In this document: one piece after another, positions 32,803 through 41,390 of the stretch
How the letters are laid out: each line of letters opens with the position of its first letter
Position numbering within the stretch: position 1 is the stretch's first letter
Assembly (NCBI GenBank): GCA_020639215.1
Contig: JACKHA010000007.1
Coordinates: 1 to 64,000 of the forward strand
Direction: 5' to 3'
DNA length: 64,000 bases
Origin: Phycisphaeraceae bacterium
GTDB taxonomy: Bacteria > Planctomycetota > Phycisphaerae > Phycisphaerales > UBA1924
Made by a program: the position numbers and the translations under genes
The notes under the pieces: generated by a model
Database searches by the model: none
Seen by the model: the letters and a program-made list of their open reading frames with translations, nothing else
Told to the model about the DNA's origin: nothing

Positions 32803-33597
32803 ATGAAGCTTGCGATGATCGCTGTTGCCGGCCTGGCCGGCGTTGCGTCGGCCCAGAGCGCCGACGTGTTTGCCGGCCCGAGCACCGGCGCCCGCGCCGA
32901 CGCGTACCGCGTCTACAACGGCGGCAGCCTCGGCGGCCTGGACGCCACGCTGTGGGACAACGGCGGGCTGCAGACCAGCCCCGGCTTCTCCGAGCTGCAG
33001 GGCACCGACAACATCCTGGGCTACGGCGCCCAGCTCGCTGGCGGCGGCACGACCAACAACAAGGTCGGCGACGACTTCGTCGTCTCCGGCGGCGGCTGGA
33101 ACGTCACCCAGCTGTGCTTCTTCGGCTACCAGACCGGCGCTTCCGCGACCGCCGCCTCCACCTTCACGAACGTGAACTGGGAGATCTTCTCTGGCCCGGT
33201 CGGTGATACGACCAACTCGGTCGCCAGCGGCAGCGGGCTCGATGCCTCGAACTTCTCCGGCCTGCACCGCGTTTCTGCCGGCAGCACGCTGACCAACCGC
33301 CCGATCTTCGTCAACGAGGTCAACGTCAGCGTCAACCTGCCCGACGGCAACTACTGGGTCGCCTGGCAGTTCGAGGGTTCTCTCGCCTCCGGCCCGTGGG
33401 CTCCGCCCGTGACGCCGCGCGGGGCCGGCTCCAACGGCGTGCAGAGCATCAACGGCGGCGCGTACGCCCCGGTTACGCAGGCCAACCTCGAGCCCGATGA
33501 CTTCCCCTTCCTGATCAAGGGCAACGTCGTCCCGGCCCCGGCCTCGCTGGCCCTGGTCGGCCTCGGCGGCCTGATCGCCGGGCGTCGCCGCCGCTAA
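32803..33597 (+). CDS. Secreted protein with PEP-CTERM-type anchor
   Basis: 264 residues. Short signal peptide (M-K-L-A, hydrophobic, A-S-A-Q near 18). The ~220-residue mature domain is a beta-rich, Asn/Ser/Gly-rich lectin-like region without a named family. The C-terminus V-V-P-A-P-A-S, a hydrophobic helix with repeated Gly-Leu, and G-R-R-R-R is nearly the same as in the gene at 60701. AGGAGAG lies just before the ATG, and a strong terminator follows. Lower GC third-position bias towards G than the housekeeping neighbours is not evident. Confidence 0.82.
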   Translation: MKLAMIAVAGLAGVASAQSADVFAGPSTGARADAYRVYNGGSLGGLDATLWDNGGLQTSPGFSELQGTDNILGYGAQLAGGGTTNNKVGDDFVVSGGGWNVTQLCFFGYQTGASATAASTFTNVNWEIFSGPVGDTTNSVASGSGLDASNFSGLHRVSAGSTLTNRPIFVNEVNVSVNLPDGNYWVAWQFEGSLASGPWAPPVTPRGAGSNGVQSINGGAYAPVTQANLEPDDFPFLIKGNVVPAPASLALVGLGGLIAGRRRR

Positions 33598-33651
33598 CCG
33601 CGGACGCGACGGACCGATCGCCGCGTGACGCGGCGTGATCCGAGAACCTTG

Positions 33652-33688
33652 CACGCGGCGGGATCCGTCCCGCCGCGTGTGCTTTTTT
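33652..33688 (+). terminator. Strong intrinsic terminator
   Basis: Perfect 12-bp stem (33652-33663 with 33668-33679), four-base loop, then TGC and six T residues (33683-33688). Ends the PEP-CTERM transcript. Confidence 0.9.
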
Positions 33689-33731
33689 GCCGAGCCCGAA
33701 CGCCGCGTTCGACAGGCACGCCCCGATCGGC

Positions 33732-33737
33732 GATGAT
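33732..33737 (+). promoter_or_regulatory. -10-like hexamer GATGAT before 33744
   Basis: Ends 6 bases before the ATG; TTCGAC at 33708-33713 lies 18 bases upstream as a possible -35. Confidence 0.4.
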
Positions 33738-33743
33738 GGTCCG

Positions 33744-35024
33744 ATGCACGCCCGCTCCCGGTTCCTCGTCGCGACGTTGGCTCTGGGCGTTGGCGGCGCA
33801 TCGGGCGCGGTAGCGCCCGCTCGAGCGGCCCACAACGCGGCCGGTCTCGCGCACGCCGCGCCTGGGTTCCAGCCGCGCGGCGACCGCCAGCCCCCCGCGC
33901 TCTCCACGTTCCAGAGCCGGCACTACGAGGTCGCCCACAACATTGACGCACGCGACGCCCGCGCCATCGCCCACCACATGGACCTTGTGTTCGACGAGTA
34001 CGAGCGACGCCTGTCGTCGTTCGGCACGCGGAACGCCCGGCGCATCCGCCTCTACCTGCTCGACTCGTACGACGACTACCTGGCCCACCTGGCCGCGAGC
34101 GAGGTCAACGGGATGGGCACCGGCGGGATCTTCTTCGTCCGCGGCGGCGAGGCCGGGCTGGCGACCTACGCCGACGGGCAGACGCGTCGCCGGATGCTCG
34201 GGGTGCTCCAGCACGAGGGATTCCACCAGTTCGCGTTCGTGCGGATCTCGTCGGACCTGCCGCCCTGGGTCAACGAGGGGCTGGCGGAGTACTTCGAGCA
34301 GGCGGTGCTGGTGCGTACGCGGTTCCGGATCGGGCAGGCGTCGCGATCGAAGATCGAGCGCCTGCAGCGCGCGATCGAACAAGGTCAGACGTTCTCGTTC
34401 GAGGCGATGCTGGCGATGGGCTCGTCGGAGTGGGGCGGTCGGGTCAACGCGTCGGACCCGCGGGCGGGCACGATGTACGACCAGGCGTGGTCGATGGTGC
34501 ACTTCCTGATCCACGCGCGCAACGGGCGGTTCGCGTCGATGTTCGAGTCGTACCTGCGGGCGCTGTCGCAGGGGCTGCAGCGGGATCAGGCGTTCGAGCG
34601 CGCGTTCGGGACCGACGACATCGCGTCGTTCGAGGAGGCATGGCGCGAGTACGTGCTCGAACTCGAACCCGACCCGCTGAGCACGGTCGTGGACAATCTG
34701 GAGATGCTCACGCCGATGATCCTCGAGCTGCACGGGCGCGCCGAGCGCCCGGCGACGGTGGGGGAGCTGCAAGAGATGCTCGCGGCGTCGGGCCTCGTCA
34801 TCCGGCGGTTCGACGCCGGGTTCGTGCGCGAGGTGCGGGCCAGCGACCCGAGCCTGTTCGAGGTCCCCGAGCCGGAGCGCCAGACGAGGCCGATCGCGAT
34901 CGAGCCGATCCCACCTCGGAATGGCGAGCCGCTGGGCCTGGAGGTGCGGGGGCTGGAAGCGACGGTGCGCCTGGTGTGGCGGCGGGATGGCGAGGCGTGG
35001 GTCGGGGAGATCGAGTTCAGGTGA
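33744..35024 (+). CDS. Secreted DUF1570 protein, putative gluzincin-type metallopeptidase
   Basis: 426 residues with a signal peptide (cleavage near A-R-A, residue 28). The central H-E-G-F-H-Q has the form H-E-x-x-H of zinc metallopeptidases, and about 25 residues later L-P-P-W-V-N-E-G-L-A-E-Y-F-E supplies a downstream Glu like that of gluzincins. Activity in this planctomycete-rich family has not been shown to my knowledge. The C-terminal ~100 residues are soluble and contain no further motif. Confidence 0.8.
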   Translation: MHARSRFLVATLALGVGGASGAVAPARAAHNAAGLAHAAPGFQPRGDRQPPALSTFQSRHYEVAHNIDARDARAIAHHMDLVFDEYERRLSSFGTRNARRIRLYLLDSYDDYLAHLAASEVNGMGTGGIFFVRGGEAGLATYADGQTRRRMLGVLQHEGFHQFAFVRISSDLPPWVNEGLAEYFEQAVLVRTRFRIGQASRSKIERLQRAIEQGQTFSFEAMLAMGSSEWGGRVNASDPRAGTMYDQAWSMVHFLIHARNGRFASMFESYLRALSQGLQRDQAFERAFGTDDIASFEEAWREYVLELEPDPLSTVVDNLEMLTPMILELHGRAERPATVGELQEMLAASGLVIRRFDAGFVREVRASDPSLFEVPEPERQTRPIAIEPIPPRNGEPLGLEVRGLEATVRLVWRRDGEAWVGEIEFR

Positions 35025-35074
35025 GCGGGTTGGTGTCGGCGGTTCACGGGCGCCGCCGGGAGAGCGGGCACCCG

Positions 35075-35112
35075 CAAAAAGCAAGCGGGCCGCCCGGTAT
35101 CGAGCGGCCCGC
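35075..35112 (-). terminator. Terminator of tRNA-Glu
   Basis: Nine-bp stem (35104-35112 with 35085-35093) followed on the minus strand by TTGCTTTTTGC (35075-35084). Lies just after the tRNA 3' end. Confidence 0.75.
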
Positions 35113-35126
35113 GTCGTGCTTCGCAA

Positions 35127-35201
35127 TGACCCCAAGGGGATTCGAACCCCTGTTTCCAGGATGAGAACCTGGCGTCCTGGACCAGGCTAGACGATGGGGC
35201 C
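35127..35201 (-). tRNA. tRNA-Glu (anticodon CTC)
   Basis: A 75-base cloverleaf on the minus strand. Acceptor GGCCCCA pairs with TGGGGTC; the anticodon stem CCAGG/CCTGG encloses the loop TTCTCAT with anticodon CTC; the T arm has GGTTCGAATCC. It reads GAG codons. The CCA end is not encoded. A terminator follows at 35075-35112. Confidence 0.95.
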
Positions 35202-35375
35202 GATGGAATCGACGGCGACGCCGGGAGGGCGGCGGGGTCGGCAAGGCCGGGCGGGACGGGGCCCGCGCGGTGGGAACGACTATATGGCGGGTGCGGCTTG
35301 CGGGCGAGCCGAGCGGGTCGACGCGGCATCCGTGGCGAAACGGATCGGCAACGGGGCGACGGGCGTGCGGAGCGA

Positions 35376-35672
35376 TTACGCCCCGACGAGGCTGCGACGG
35401 AGCTGCGACAGGGCGTAGACCGCGGCCTCGTTGGCCGAGTGCCCCACGACCGCGCCGCAGATCGAGCCCTCGGCGTCGCGCCACTCGGCCCGGTAGCAGT
35501 TGAACAGCTCGACGTGCCGAACGGTCAGCTGCTTGCCCGCGCCCGAGAACTCGTCCTTGACGCGTTCGAGGCGTGGGAACAGGCGTCCGTCGGCGTGGAA
35601 CTCGCAGCCGGCCGAGTCGAGCTCGCTCCAGCCGCTGGCGTACAACTCGTCGATTGCGAAGTCGAGGCCCAT
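35376..35672 (-). CDS. Small hypothetical protein
   Basis: 98 residues, soluble, mixed alpha/beta. It starts M-G-L-D-F-A-I-D-E-L-Y-A-S-G-W and ends with a helix containing S-A-N-E-A-A-V-Y-A-L-S-Q-L-R-R. A GGGAGG ribosome site precedes the ATG. I see no catalytic motif; similar small proteins occur in planctomycetes. Function unknown. Confidence 0.65.
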   Translation of the reverse strand: MGLDFAIDELYASGWSELDSAGCEFHADGRLFPRLERVKDEFSGAGKQLTVRHVELFNCYRAEWRDAEGSICGAVVGHSANEAAVYALSQLRRSLVGA

Positions 35673-35961
35673 GCCATTGTCCTCCCAGCGACCGATCGGC
35701 GCGCCACCGATCGGGCCCGGCCACACGGGCCCGGACCGGTTCAGAATCGCGGCGGACGATCCGCCAGTGTGCGGGCGCGTGGACACCCACGTCCCGGAGA
35801 CTTCGGCACCGGCTCTCTCAGAATCTCCAATGTTCATGATAGCCAAGTAGATACCGCGGCTCCAGAGCCCCCAGATGGGGTGGTCCAGACTGTGGACGGG
35901 CGGTGGAGCGGGTGGTGTGTTTGTTTCATGTTTGGATTCTCGGCCCCCGCCCCGGGCTCGC

Positions 35962-36840
35962 TCACAGCACGGCAAGGACGATGAAGTCGTACGCGGCATG
36001 GACGCCGACCACGACACCGAAACCGCGGAGGACACAGACGAGTCCGAAGTAGACGCCCGCGATCGCGTAGAACGCGGTGCGCACCGCTCCGGAGGCGTCG
36101 AGCGTCGCGTCGTGGTACAGGGCAAAGGCGATCGCAGAGGCGGCGATGGCGACGCCCCCGGCGACCGCGTTCCTGATGCCCAGGAAGTCGTGCAGGATCA
36201 GGTGGATGGCGGCCAGCAGGAGCATGCGGAACACGAGCTCCTCGTAGAGCCCGGCGCCGATGGACAGCACGCCCTTGGCCGGAACGGACAGGCCGTCGAG
36301 CGCGTCGGACGACGCCGATACCGTGCCGACGTTCTCGCCCGTGTCGGGTGCGACCTGCGGCGTGGCGGTCGTGGGCGCCATGGCGGCGCCGTGGCTGCTC
36401 GCGCTCGATCCGAAGAGCGCGGCGGCGAGCACGAGCAGCGGGAGCGTGCCGACGACGGACTCGGCGAGCATGCCGGCGAGCACGCCGGGGCGGATCCGCC
36501 ACGAATCGCGCGCGATGATGTGCCACACGCCGAGGATCGTGACGAGCACGACCCAGGGCAGCACCTGGCCCGCGACGCCGAGGACCTGCAGAGCCTGGGC
36601 CAGACGCTCGTGGGCCCGGATGGACTCGATGCCGCCGGCGGCATCGCCCAGGAGCGTTCGGGCGCCGATCTCGTAGAGGATGATCAGCGGGGCCAGGAAC
36701 ACCAGCACGTGCAGCGGGCGGGTGGCGAGCGAGAAGTAGGAGTTGTCGGGCCCGCGCCGAGTGCCGGCGCGATCGGGTGACCCCGGACGGGCCCCGCGTC
36801 GGGAGGCATGGCGTCGGGCTGCGCGGCGCGCGGCAGGCAT
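35962..36840 (-). CDS. CPBP-family intramembrane metalloprotease (Rce1/Abi-like)
   Basis: 292 residues with about eight membrane segments after a very basic N-terminal ~35 residues. The family signature is complete: E-E-L-V-F-R (E-E-x-x-x-R), F-A-L-Y-H (F-x-x-x-H) and H-A-A-Y-D (H-x-x-x-D/N). Homologues include CAAX prenyl proteases and bacteriocin-immunity proteins; the bacterial substrate is usually unknown. A Ser/Thr/Ala-rich loop of about 50 residues interrupts the helices before the catalytic region. A TACGCT box ends 8 bases before the ATG. Confidence 0.85.
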   Translation of the reverse strand: MPAARRAARRHASRRGARPGSPDRAGTRRGPDNSYFSLATRPLHVLVFLAPLIILYEIGARTLLGDAAGGIESIRAHERLAQALQVLGVAGQVLPWVVLVTILGVWHIIARDSWRIRPGVLAGMLAESVVGTLPLLVLAAALFGSSASSHGAAMAPTTATPQVAPDTGENVGTVSASSDALDGLSVPAKGVLSIGAGLYEELVFRMLLLAAIHLILHDFLGIRNAVAGGVAIAASAIAFALYHDATLDASGAVRTAFYAIAGVYFGLVCVLRGFGVVVGVHAAYDFIVLAVL

Positions 36841-36848
36841 CGTCTCCG

Positions 36849-36854
36849 AGCGTA
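36849..36854 (-). promoter_or_regulatory. -10-like hexamer TACGCT before the CPBP gene
   Basis: Ends 8 bases before the ATG at 36840 on the minus strand. Confidence 0.4.
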
Positions 36855-36922
36855 GCGACGCTCGGCGTCGCCCCGGGCGCGCCGACACCGCCCGGGCGCG
36901 CGATGGCGCGACGCGACGCGGT

Positions 36923-38191
36923 CTACTGGCCCAGTGCCCGCAGCACGACCGTCGCGTACGCCCCGCGAGGCAGGCGGAACGAGACGCGACGGACCCAGCG
37001 TCCGGGGCGGACGTCGTCCGGCTCCGCCCCGGACATGGCGAAACCGGCGGCGAGCACGAGCAGCGGGCGCGGGGCCTCGCCGAAGTACGGGCGGTGCAGG
37101 CCGGGGATCGTGAGTCGCGACTGCTCGAGTTGCTCCTCGGCGAGTACGCGCTCGACGGCCCAGGCCCAGCGCGGGTCGAGGGTGGTCTTGCGTGAGAGCA
37201 GCGGGAGATTCAGCGCGGGCCAGTCGGGGCCGAGGGTCCGCTCGACGGTCCAGGCGAGGGGGAAGACCATCTCGCCGAAGGGGTCGGGGGTTCGGATGAC
37301 GCCCGCGCCGCCGCGAAGGGCGGGGGCGTTCTGGGGCGCACCGCCGAGGCGTTCGGCCAGGAGGGCGGCGGCGCGATTCCAGAGGTAGGACTGGTAGGCT
37401 TCGACAGCCATCTGCTGGGTGAAGTACGGGAGCGAGACGAAGGCGCGTTTGAAGTCGCCGCCGTCGGCGAGGGCCTCGAACGCGCGGCGTTCCGGGCACA
37501 GGGGCAGGTCCCTGGCGAGCCCGGGCCAGTCGCCCCAGCGCTCGGCGGCCATGCGGGTGAACACGCGGACGCGTCCGGCGTCCTTGCGCGCGGGCGTGGC
37601 GACGGCCAAGCGCAGGGCGCTCTCGAAGTCGCCCTCGATCAGGGCGCGCCCGATCCAGCCCTGGCGGTGGCGGGCCCCGCCGAAGCGCTGGTCGCCGAAG
37701 TAGTTGACGATGAGCAGCCCGGCGCGGTCGGAGTCTGCCTCGCCCTCGGTCCAGAACGCGTCGGCGCGCCGGGCCATCTCGTCGCTGGCCTCGCGCGACA
37801 GGTCGGTCACGCCGATCGTGAACTCGTTGGCCTCGATCGCCTCGGCCGAGAGCGGGGCGTCGGTAAAGCCGATGGCCTCGGCCTCCCAGGCCTCGCCGCC
37901 GATCAGGCCCGTCGCGCGCGGCGGCTTGCCGGTCGGCTCCGGCTCGACGGCGACGTGCTGCACCGTCCGTGCGTGCTTGTCCTTCAGCCCGGCGTAGGAG
38001 ACCCGCTGGGTGCGGACGCCCAGGGCTCTGGCGAACTTGCTCACCGCTTCCGGGGTCGCGAGGGAGGCCTTCGTGAGGCGGAAGACGGCGTGGGCGTGCC
38101 CCGGGGCGGGCTCGGGCCGGATGCGGTCCAGGGCCGCGGTCGTCAGGTGTTCCCGAACGACGAAGTCATCGGGTTGGCGCCGGATGGTCAT
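36923..38191 (-). CDS. truD: tRNA pseudouridine(13) synthase TruD
   Basis: 422 residues. It makes pseudouridine at position 13 of tRNA-Glu. The catalytic block G-L-K-D-K-H-A contains the nucleophilic Asp, at about residue 70; N-Y-F-G-D-Q-R-F-G is the second family hallmark (usually N-Y-F-G-E-Q-R-F-G). Length is somewhat above E. coli TruD because of insertions in the C-terminal half. ATG at 38191 is chosen; TAGGAT (38200-38205) ends 8 bases upstream. Its substrate tRNA-Glu happens to be encoded 1.7 kb away. Confidence 0.93.
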   Translation of the reverse strand: MTIRRQPDDFVVREHLTTAALDRIRPEPAPGHAHAVFRLTKASLATPEAVSKFARALGVRTQRVSYAGLKDKHARTVQHVAVEPEPTGKPPRATGLIGGEAWEAEAIGFTDAPLSAEAIEANEFTIGVTDLSREASDEMARRADAFWTEGEADSDRAGLLIVNYFGDQRFGGARHRQGWIGRALIEGDFESALRLAVATPARKDAGRVRVFTRMAAERWGDWPGLARDLPLCPERRAFEALADGGDFKRAFVSLPYFTQQMAVEAYQSYLWNRAAALLAERLGGAPQNAPALRGGAGVIRTPDPFGEMVFPLAWTVERTLGPDWPALNLPLLSRKTTLDPRWAWAVERVLAEEQLEQSRLTIPGLHRPYFGEAPRPLLVLAAGFAMSGAEPDDVRPGRWVRRVSFRLPRGAYATVVLRALGQ

Positions 38192-38199
38192 GCGGTCGA

Positions 38200-38205
38200 A
38201 TCCTA
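38200..38205 (-). promoter_or_regulatory. -10-like hexamer TAGGAT before truD
   Basis: Ends 8 bases before the ATG at 38191 on the minus strand. Confidence 0.4.
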
Positions 38206-38372
38206 ACCCGTCCTTCGCGCTTGTCGTCGCGCTTTCCGTGGCGGGCGGGATATCGCTTTGCGCCCCCTGGAGAGAGAGCGGCCGCGCAAGGCCGTGCCGG
38301 GGAGGAGACAGGCGACGGCGTGCCCCCCGACCGGGGCGAGAGAACGCCACCGCCCGAGTGGAGACGAGACGC

Positions 38373-39014
38373 ATGAAGACTGCTGCCGCCATCGTGGCGC
38401 TCGCGGGCACCGCGGGCCTTGCCAGCGCCGACCTGCTGGCCAACTGGACGTTCGAAACCTCAGTCCCGACCACGGCCGGCCCGCACGCCGCCGAGGGCGG
38501 GATCAACGCGGGCGGGTCGTTCGCGACCGGCTTCCACGTGAGCGGGGCGACCGCCTACTCGAACCCCGTGGGCAACGGCTCTTTCGAGTCGTTCTCTTCC
38601 AACAACTGGGGCATCGGCGACTACTACCAGTTCACGACGAGCACGGTCGGTTACAACAGCATCCTGTTCGGCTGGAGCCAGACGGCTTCGTCGACCGGGC
38701 CGCAACTGTTCGATGTCGAATGGAGCACGAACGGCACGCTGTTCAGCACGCTGGTGGACGATTACGTCGTCGGCACGACGACGTGGTCCTCGGGCGCGAC
38801 GAACCCGCTCTCGGTGTTCGCGCCGGTCGCATTGCCGGCCGCCGCGTCGAATCTCCCGACGGTGTGGATCCGCCTCACGAATCAGGTGACGCCCGGCGGC
38901 ACGGGCGGCACGAACCGCGTCGACAACATCATGATCGAGGGCACACTGGTCCCCGCGCCGGGCTCGCTGGCGCTGCTGGGCTTGGCTGGGCTGGTGGCCC
39001 GACGCCGGCGCTGA
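38373..39014 (+). CDS. Secreted protein with PEP-CTERM-type anchor
   Basis: 213 residues. Signal peptide M-K-T-A-A-A-I, hydrophobic, A-S-A-D near 20. The mature part starts L-L-A-N-W-T-F-E and is a beta-rich, Ser/Thr/Asn-rich domain of jelly-roll type as judged by composition. The C-terminus has V-P-A-P-G-S, a Leu/Gly/Ala helix and A-R-R-R-R. The leader of at least 100 bases carries several purine-rich GGAG sites; GTGGAGACGAG is nearest the ATG. A terminator lies at 39072-39103. Confidence 0.82.
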   Translation: MKTAAAIVALAGTAGLASADLLANWTFETSVPTTAGPHAAEGGINAGGSFATGFHVSGATAYSNPVGNGSFESFSSNNWGIGDYYQFTTSTVGYNSILFGWSQTASSTGPQLFDVEWSTNGTLFSTLVDDYVVGTTTWSSGATNPLSVFAPVALPAAASNLPTVWIRLTNQVTPGGTGGTNRVDNIMIEGTLVPAPGSLALLGLAGLVARRRR

Positions 39015-39071
39015 GTGAGTCCCGACCGCGGCGAGGCGTTGGAGCCCCGCGATCGATCGGCACAACGAGAG

Positions 39072-39103
39072 ACGCTGACCCGGCTCGATCGCTGGGTCGG
39101 CGT
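39072..39103 (+). terminator. Probable terminator after the PEP-CTERM gene
   Basis: Ten-bp stem with one G-T pair (39072-39081 with 39094-39103), 12-base loop, followed by TGTTCGTTCGCTT. Confidence 0.6.
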
Positions 39104-39151
39104 TGTTCGTTCGCTTCAGTTTGATGCGACGCGGTCGCGCGAACGCGCTCG

Positions 39152-40045
39152 TTACGGCTGGCCGCCGGGGAGCACAAACGGGCGGGACTCGTCGCCCGAG
39201 ATGTGGACGCCCAGGGGCGTCACGACGCCGCCGCAGCGCCCCTCGACGTCGTACATGAGGTTGGCACGCCGCGACTGGCGGACGCGCTCCCACGCGGCCT
39301 CGCGCGAGTCGGACTTCATGGCAAACGCCGACGCGCTGATGACGCGAACCGGTGCGCCGTTTCGATCCTGGGCGAGCGTCGCCCCCAGCGCCGGCGTGAA
39401 CGCCAGCGTCGGCGCATCGCCAACGCTGTGGAGCACCATGATCTGGCGGACGCCGGCGACGCCGGGCTGCGGGTCGCTGCCGGCGTCGACGCGAACGACC
39501 AACGCCTGCGAGTCCCGGCCCGAGGCGTCTTCGTCGCCGCGCACGCCGTGACGCAGCGTCTCGAACCAGGTGGCCACGGCGCCGGAAGTCGAGGCCATCT
39601 CGGCCCGGCTCTCGCGGATCGCGGTTGAGAGCGGCGTGGGCGCGGGCACGAGGCGGGTCGCGTCGGGCGCGACACGCTCGACCGCGGCGATCGCGCCCGC
39701 GAAAAGCACCACGCCGGCCGCCAGCCCGAGTCGGACGACGCGCGCCATCTGGCGGACGCGCCGGGACGCGAAGCCCCGCCGCGAGTCGACCGTCGCGATG
39801 ATCCGCCCGGTCAGGTCCGGGGCGGGCACGGAGCCGGCGCGGAGCATGTCGATGGCGCGCCGCGTCTTGGCCACGTCCTCGCACCGGGCCAGGTCGCTCG
39901 GCAGCGAGTGCAGGAACGCGCGCCGATCCGGGTCGCTGAGTTCATCGTCGAAGAATCGATCGACGAGATCGTCGGGAATGGAAGCCGGGCGGTCGACGCG
40001 ACCACCCCGATCCGGATTCCGGTTGTCATCGCGCCGCTGGCTCAC
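39152..40045 (-). CDS. Putative anti-sigma factor, single-pass membrane protein
   Basis: 297 residues. The N-terminal ~75 residues contain D-D-L-V-D-R-F-F-D-D-E-L, the start pattern of anti-sigma domains (a short helix with Glu-Leu), but the zinc H-x3-C-x2-C motif is absent. One transmembrane helix (~residues 95-118) is followed by a ~180-residue extracytoplasmic domain with no named family. GTG at 40045 overlaps the sigma-factor stop as GTGA, so the two proteins are made together. Most likely it holds the ECF sigma factor at the membrane. Confidence 0.75.
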   Translation of the reverse strand: MSQRRDDNRNPDRGGRVDRPASIPDDLVDRFFDDELSDPDRRAFLHSLPSDLARCEDVAKTRRAIDMLRAGSVPAPDLTGRIIATVDSRRGFASRRVRQMARVVRLGLAAGVVLFAGAIAAVERVAPDATRLVPAPTPLSTAIRESRAEMASTSGAVATWFETLRHGVRGDEDASGRDSQALVVRVDAGSDPQPGVAGVRQIMVLHSVGDAPTLAFTPALGATLAQDRNGAPVRVISASAFAMKSDSREAAWERVRQSRRANLMYDVEGRCGGVVTPLGVHISGDESRPFVLPGGQP

Positions 40046-40665
40046 CCACGGACCTCCATGGCGATGCGGCTGTGCGTCGTGATCGCGGGCTCGGCCTGCT
40101 CGGGCGTCTCGACGCCGCCCTCGCCGTCGAGGATCTTCTTGAGGGCCTTGCGCCCGCGGTGCAGGTGGCTCTTGACGGTGCCCTCGGGCATGCCGACGTG
40201 CTGGGCGATCAGCGAGATCGGCCAGTCGAGCTGGTGGAACAGCACGAGAATCTCGCGCTGCTGCGGGCTGAGTTCCTGCAGGGCCTTCCCGAGGGCGTCC
40301 TTGGCCAGGCCGGTCGCCTCGGAACGCATGACGGCGTTCTCGGGGCGTCCCGTGCCGCCGTGGCAGGAGCCGACCAGGTCCGAGTCGTACGCGGGCTTGT
40401 GCTTCTGGCACGCGTTGACGTACAGGCGCCGCGCGATGGTGAACAGCCAGGTCGAGAAGCGGAAGCGCGAGTCGAAGCGGTGCAGGTTGGTCAGGACGCG
40501 GACAAAGGCCTCCTGAACGATGTCCTCGGCCACGTCGGGGCGCCCCGACAGGCGGAGCAGGTACGCGTACAGCGACTGCTGGTGGGCCCGGATGAACGTC
40601 TCGGCCGCCCGGGCGTCCCCGGCCGCGGCCTTGGCGATCAGCTTCGCCTCTTCTTGCCTGTTCAT
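40042..40665 (-). CDS. ECF-family RNA polymerase sigma factor (RpoE-like)
   Basis: 207 residues. Region 2 shows D-V-A-E-D-I-V-Q-E-A-F-V-R-V and the F-S-T-W-L-F-T-I-A-R-R block that melts the -10 element; region 4 has L-S-P-Q-Q-R-E-I-L-V-L-F and the helix-turn-helix S-L-I-A-Q-H-V-G-M-P-E-G-T-V-K-S-H-L-H-R-G-R. There is no region 3. It is coupled to a membrane anti-sigma gene. TATATT at 40721-40726 with GGCAAC 18 bases upstream lies before it on the minus strand; GGCAAC resembles an ECF-type -35 and would allow autoregulation, which is speculation. Confidence 0.92.
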   Translation of the reverse strand: MNRQEEAKLIAKAAAGDARAAETFIRAHQQSLYAYLLRLSGRPDVAEDIVQEAFVRVLTNLHRFDSRFRFSTWLFTIARRLYVNACQKHKPAYDSDLVGSCHGGTGRPENAVMRSEATGLAKDALGKALQELSPQQREILVLFHQLDWPISLIAQHVGMPEGTVKSHLHRGRKALKKILDGEGGVETPEQAEPAITTHSRIAMEVRG

Positions 40666-40835
40666 CGAAGCCCTCCGTCCCCGAGGCGGGTGTGCGCGGA
40701 TCGCGCCGACCCACAGTTCGAATATACCGCGCCGCCGCCGGGTTGTTGCCTGTTTCGTCGTTTGTTTGGCGATTCGTGCAATCTCGGGCCTGATAACTCT
40801 CTTGGGACGGGGCGTGGACCCCCCTCCCGCTTGGA

Positions 40836-41270
40836 TCAAGGTGCGGGAAGCGTCGGGGCCATCGCACCCCGGACGGCGACGTAGGCGCCTGCGGCCAGAC
40901 CGAGGCCCGCGATGTTCGTGGTCGCCAGATACGCCAGCGCGCGAAGCGGCGAGGCCGACCAGAGCGACAGGCTCTCGCCCGCCAGCGCGGAGAACGTCGT
41001 GAACCCACCCAAGAGGCCGACCACGAGCACCAGGCGGGTTGGCTCGTCGAGGATCGGCTTGGCCGAGGCGAGCCCGCCGAGAGCCCCGATCGCAACGCAG
41101 CCGAGCGTGTTGGCCAGCAGCGTGCCCCAGGGCCAATGGGCGGTGAGCGAGGAACTCGCGGCGGCGTGCTCCGTGACGCCCCCCGTCGGCGGATTCAGCG
41201 CGTGCTGGAGCAGGAAGCGGAGCACGGCCCCGACACCGCCGCCGACGAACACGAGCAGGAGTTTGAGCAT
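40836..41270 (-). CDS. crcB: Fluoride ion channel CrcB/FluC
   Basis: 144 residues, four membrane helices. Family marks: G-G-x-G-A-x-x-R-F near the start, W-G-T-L-L-A-N-T-L-G-C in helix 2, and G-L-L-G-G-F-T-T-F-S in helix 3 with the Phe and Thr-Phe-Ser that line the fluoride pathway. Dual-topology dimers of this protein expel fluoride. A ~20-residue polar insert between helices 1 and 2 is longer than usual. No fluoride riboswitch is visible upstream. It follows ktrA on the same strand by ~120 bases. Confidence 0.9.
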   Translation of the reverse strand: MLKLLLVFVGGGVGAVLRFLLQHALNPPTGGVTEHAAASSSLTAHWPWGTLLANTLGCVAIGALGGLASAKPILDEPTRLVLVVGLLGGFTTFSALAGESLSLWSASPLRALAYLATTNIAGLGLAAGAYVAVRGAMAPTLPAP

Positions 41271-41390
41271 TGGCGGATGATCGTCGGTGTGGTCTGGCGT
41301 GACAAGCGCGGGCATCGAACCATGCGTGTGCAGAGCCGCAAGCATGCCGCGCGTCGGGAGGGCTCAACGCGGCGACGCGACTCCCGGCCG

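Noticed and set aside
41271..41390. Fluoride riboswitch upstream of crcB
   Set aside because: The expected GGCGATGG...CTGATG core is not present on the minus strand.
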